Source of the DNA: Tamarix chinensis
Lineage: Eukaryota; Streptophyta; Magnoliopsida; Caryophyllales; Tamaricaceae
Direction: 5' to 3'
NCBI GenBank assembly: GCA_030549775.1
Contig: CM060174.1
Location: forward strand, 49,022,707 to 49,086,706
DNA: 64,000 bases
Part shown: one piece after another, positions 60,155-64,000 of the stretch
Numbering within the stretch: the stretch's first letter is position 1
How the letters are laid out: each line of letters opens with the position of its first letter
Notes under the pieces: generated by a model
What the model was told of the DNA's origin: nothing
The model's database searches: none
Seen by the model: the letters and a program-made list of their open reading frames with translations, nothing else
Translations under genes and position numbers: made by a program

Positions 60155-60963
60155 ACGGTCGGAGGCAGCATGGAGCACATGGGGTCACTTGACCCCATGT
60201 GAATTTAATAATTTATATTTTATAATATATATAGATATAAAATTTAATAATTTATGCTTTATAATGTATATAGATATATTATAAATATTTAATTTGGTGC
60301 ATTGTTTTTTGGAAATTTTTTATCAGGCCATTTTAATCCATGTTTGGCTTCTGTCCGTTTAAATTTTTTCCTTTATTGATCTATAGATTTTCAAGCTTAT
60401 ATTCTATTTTTAATTAATTATTATATTATATAATTTATTTTTCTCTTTTTTTTTATTTAATGTGTTACTGGATTACTAGTATCTGACTTTGAAGGGCATA
60501 TATTAAAAAATTCTTCTTTACATTTTGTTAGTATACCATACAAATTTTCATTTCTTTTGTTATTTTACTACCAAATATTAAGGGTATGTCGTCCATTTTA
60601 ATATATATTTTTATTATAATTTATATACACACATTAATTAGTATAATAAGACCATAATTTAATTTGTCTTCATTAATAATGTAATTGTTATTGCTATTTT
60701 AAAAATAAATAAATAAATTTTATTGGAGACAGTAGTATATATTATTATTATTATGCATAATACTAAATATATAGTTTAATTAATTATATTTTTTAGGGAT
60801 ATAAATAAATATTTAAATATTTTTTAAATTAGTATTAATTTAATATATATGAAATATATTTATATTATTTGATATTATTAATTATAATTATTTTTTATCT
60901 AAATATTTTATGTATATATATAGTAGGACCCCATTAAATTTTGATCCTGGCTTTGTCCCTGCC
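60155..60963. mobile_element. MITE-like insertion in LTR F
   Basis: 809 bp between two copies of ATCATAC (60148-60154 and 60964-60970) that interrupts LTR F sequence also seen uninterrupted in LTR A. The ends are weakly inverted (GGAGGCAGCATGG... against the complement of ...CCTGGCTTTGTCCC). A palindrome CATGGGGTCA-CT-TGACCCCATG is near the left end and a matching AGGACCCCAT near the right. The superfamily is uncertain; a 7-8 bp duplication would fit hAT. Confidence 0.65.
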
Positions 60964-61369
60964 ATCATACCTTAACTCCATATCATGCTGCACATATGAT
61001 AGACATACCAATATACATAAAATACATTATAATTCACATCACATGGCATGCATGGCAAATAAAGCACATAATACACAAACAACCTAAGTACTCCCTTACC
61101 TAAAATGTCACCGGTCTTGGAGCATGCTTCTATACCTCTTGAGGGCTTTGATTGGGCTCACCTATTATGGGGGAAAAACTAGAATTAAGTTCCCACCTAA
61201 AAATACTATTATTTACTAACTTATTCTAAGACTTGGTTTTTAATTAAAACAATATATACTAATAATAACTATACAAAATACTACTAAAAATACTAATAAT
61301 GATATCAATGTAATTTAAAACAAAAGGTGATATAAGGGTTTCAACCCTTCACCAAAATAATGTTAATAA

Positions 61370-61411
61370 TTATAGTAGTAATAATAATAATATTAATAAT
61401 ATTAAAAATAT

Positions 61412-61442
<31 letters not shown>

Positions 61443-61780
61443 GCTACTACTACTACTACTACTAATAATAATAATAATACTAAAATTACAAGGTAGGGTT
61501 TTCGATCCTACCTCCAAATAATGAAGTACTATTTAATAATAGTAATAATAATATTAATAATATATATTACTTATAATAATATTAAAATAATAAAGATAAT
61601 AACAATGATGATATTAATAATAGTAAAAATAGTAATAATAATAATAATAAAATACAATCCTGTGAAAACTTAACCTAAAACAGGGCTTCAGCCCTTCTGG
61701 ATAAATATTAGAAATAATAAGATAATAATACTAATAATAATAATATTAATAATGATAATAAAACTTATAATAATACAAAT
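61370..61780 (-). repeat. Imperfect AAT/ACT triplet repeats (LTR F)
   Basis: (ACT)n at about 61412-61463 with AAT-rich sequence on both sides, interrupted by two short copies of a TTCGACCC/TTCAGCCC phrase also present in LTRs A, C and D. Confidence 0.9.
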
Positions 61781-62475
61781 AAATGCTTATAATTCGAAAC
61801 TAACCACTTAATGAACTTAAGACTACTCTTGACCTGCCAAGAAAATTTAGCATTAATATTACATCCAATAATAGTAATAATAATAATAATAATCGAATAA
61901 ATATTGAAAAATGGAATAAAAAAGAATAAATTTAAATAAATAAGGGAGAAGGGCTGAGAGGGTCTAGGGTTTCACCTTGAGTCGACGGAGATGGGTGGCA
62001 TTGGCGGTAGTGCACGGTGGCGACGACGATCGAAAATGAGGGCTAAAAAGGGAAAAGTTGGGGTTTGAGAAGAATAGATGGAGAATAAGGGTGGTGGTTG
62101 AGGTACTGGTGGTAACCTAGGCTGAGAAGAGTAAAGTGAGGGTGGTGGGGTGGCAAGGGGTGGCGGCTGAAAGGGAGAGGTGAAGAAAAAGAGGGGAGGA
62201 GAAAGAAAAAAGGAGGAGAAAGAAAAAAGGAGGAGAAAAGAAGGTTATGGCTAGATGGAGGAGGATTAGTAGCAACTTTTGGATGGTGTAGAAGGCAACA
62301 GAAGTGGCGGACGTGGTGGTGGATGGTGGCTTGAGGGTTGTGGGGGTTAAAAGTTTAGTTTGATGGGCAAGAGACTTCGCACGGTTGTGGTAGCTCATGC
62401 GAGAAGAATCAAGGAAGATGGGTGACTCATCTAGCTAGAGGGCGGTGCAGGGAAGGCTAACGGAGGAGGAAAGGT

Positions 62476-64000
62476 TGTAATACCCCGTATTTTTGAAACC
62501 TAATTTTATTAAGCATAATGATTTTATTAGCGTAATCTGATGTAAAAAAAATTTATTTTAATTTTGATTTGTTTTATGGATTTATAGAAAATTTTGAATT
62601 CATATTTTAATTTAAGTAATCGTTTTCATTGTGAACCATTTTAGACAAATTCGTTCACGACCATGATTTTATTATATTCTTTTAATTTCGATTTTTCGGT
62701 TAAAAATATGTATTTCCCATTCTTTCTCGTATTTTGATTTTTAATATTTTAGATTCATTTTCGATTATAACTTCGTCGTGTGATTACGACCTTAGTTTTG
62801 GAGTTATATTTCGTTAACTAAATATATTATTTAAATTATAGAATTTTTGTTTAAATAGTTAAATTTATTTTAATGATTTTATCCGTAGAAAATATTTCCG
62901 ACTTTAAATTTATTCGTTTTCGGAAGTCTTTAATATTTGGGAAGTTTTAAATTAAAAAAAAAGATTTTGGGAGTTTATTTATGAAATTCTTTCTGGAATT
63001 AATTCTCTTTCGTTTTATGCTTTTTGGTTTACGGAAAACCGATTTTGGAAATTATTTAAATTAGTTTTGGTTTATCCGAATTTGACTTAAATATTTTAGT
63101 ATATGTTTTAAATAATTTTTCGCGGTCTTATATTGTATTTCCGTAAATAATATAAGTTTTTACGTTCGTTGGTAAATTCTTCTGAAAATGTTTCCGAAAT
63201 TCTTTATATAGCTTTTTATTAATTTTAAGCCTTCAGATCCGTTCGAAATAAATTTTCATTAAATAAGTTTTATATAAAATCTTCCAATAATATTTTTATA
63301 TTTTTAGTATTTTATTTTATGTGTATTTGTAAAAAAAAAAACCCGCACCCCAGCCCCAACCGGCGCCCCTCTTTTCTTTTTCTTTCTCTCTTCTCTTCCC
63401 TACCTCGACGCCTCTCCCGTGCGCCCCTGTTCTGCAACCCTAACCCTAGCTGGCCTCCCTCGCCTCTCTCCTCCTCCCTGGTCCCTCGCTAGCCGCCGCC
63501 TCCTCTCCGCTCCGGCCAACCTCGCCGGCCTCAACCTGCAGCAGCAGCCGAAGCATTAGCCACCGAAGCAGCCGCGCAGCACCAGCAACGAACTGCAATA
63601 GGGCAGCGGCGAGTCGCGCAACTCACGCCACCGCCCGGTCCCCGGCGAGCTCAGGCGACCACCGTCGAGCCACCCCCGTCCCCCAACGAAGCCTCCCCAG
63701 CCTTCCTTTGCCCCGATTTGTCGGTTTTTAATTGGTATAAATTTCTGAAAACCCTAACCCTTGTTTTGATTAATTGGGTATGGATTAGCTTATAAAAAGC
63801 TAAATTGATTGTTTGATTATGTATATATGTGCTGTAAGAATGATTTGGATAGGTTAATTGTATGGTTATGTTGAGATTTTGGAAAAATTGGATTTTTGGC
63901 CGAGTTATACCCGAATTTTTTGGATCCATCCGTTTTTGCGATTTCGGAAAAATTGATTATACAATATATTTTAAAATGTATCCAATTTTATTTTGGAACC
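62476..64000 (+). mobile_element. LTR G (plus), start only
   Basis: Begins TGTAATACCCCGTATTTTTG inside LTR F, with AAGGT as the left flank. AT-rich for about 870 bases, then a CT/GC-rich island (63340-63710), then a TATA-like TTGGTATAAATT at 63733-63744 about 1.26 kb in. This is the layout of the other long LTRs, but the sequence is diverged. The right end is outside the window. The minus open frame at 63651 has no recognisable domain. Confidence 0.65.

Larger units (their letters stand above)
58562..62475 (-). mobile_element. LTR F (minus), cut by LTR G
   Basis: The minus-strand end is TGTAACACCCC at 58562. In order it shows the stem-loop (58644-58690), YAG|GT site (58992), palindrome AGTACG-CTA-CGTACT (59055-59069), CCACTATTATAACCGGTGG array (59300-59645), minisatellite (59770-60050), MITE-like insert (60155-60963), GGAGCATGCTTC block with GGTAAGG (61098-61130), triplet repeats (61360-61780, including (ACT)n near 61412-61463) and purine-rich U3. 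It stops at 62475 where LTR G begins; the rest lies beyond the window. The MITE-like insert entered after F was in place. Confidence 0.85.

Overview
This is nuclear DNA of a flowering plant, probably a eudicot. The window is AT-rich and almost wholly built from transposable elements in several layers. One intact host gene is visible: a three-exon Sec14-like (divergent CRAL-TRIO) protein gene at 9294-10368 on the + strand. The species cannot be named from this sequence. No bacterial, organellar, rRNA, tRNA or CRISPR sequence was recognised.

Region by region. 1-8742 is a mosaic: a probable tRNA-derived SINE (607-772), degenerate LTR-like pieces whose ends read TGTAATACCC or TGTAACACCCC (2469-2959, 4056-5338, 5739-6871), a 590-bp element embedded in a (TA)n microsatellite (3030-3619), and a hAT-type MITE with an exact 8-bp target duplication (5361-5730). 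9294-10368 is the Sec14-like gene. 10931-15147 is a PIF/Harbinger transposon on the minus strand. It has a decayed DDE transposase, a decayed Myb/SANT-like gene and, inside its ends, a fragment of a pentatricopeptide-repeat (PPR) gene.

15695-46329 is the structural highlight. A minus-strand Ty3/Gypsy chromovirus-like element (LTR, PBS, gag, protease, integrase, PPT, LTR, but no RT or RNase H) is split by a 25-kb nest of five solo LTRs of one long-LTR superfamily. The nest can be solved exactly from 5-bp target duplications. LTR A (16892-42018, minus, TTTAA) sits in the host integrase. LTR B (16993-22144, plus, CTTAG), LTR C (25206-30180, plus, ATAAT/ATAAC) and LTR D (31233-41008, minus, GTCGG) sit in A. 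LTR E (32187-36835, plus, GGACC) sits in D. Each LTR is about 4.6-5.2 kb net and shares one internal plan: a CT-rich U3 with a paired TGGGCC/GGCCCA motif about 0.45-0.53 kb from the start; a TATA box about 1.0-1.1 kb in (seen in A, C and E); then a very long downstream part. That part carries triplet microsatellites, minisatellites, a CCACCGG...GTGG array, two conserved hairpins and conserved splice-site-like sequences.

46330-64000 holds a second hAT-type MITE (47255-47972), a 1.1-kb deletion derivative of the Harbinger family (48041-49133) and a MULE with a FAR1-like transposase (50415-56760). The MULE is interrupted by a nearly full-length L1-type LINE (50680-55524, 11-bp target duplication) and adjoins an opposite-strand plant-mobile-domain relic (57087-57516). 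A further long LTR, F (58562-62475, minus), contains a MITE-like insert (60155-60963) and is cut by the start of LTR G (62476 to the window end).

The elements do not work together as a pathway. The window records successive insertions, and the nesting gives their relative ages. Everything except the Sec14-like gene carries stops, frameshifts or deletions, or lacks coding capacity.
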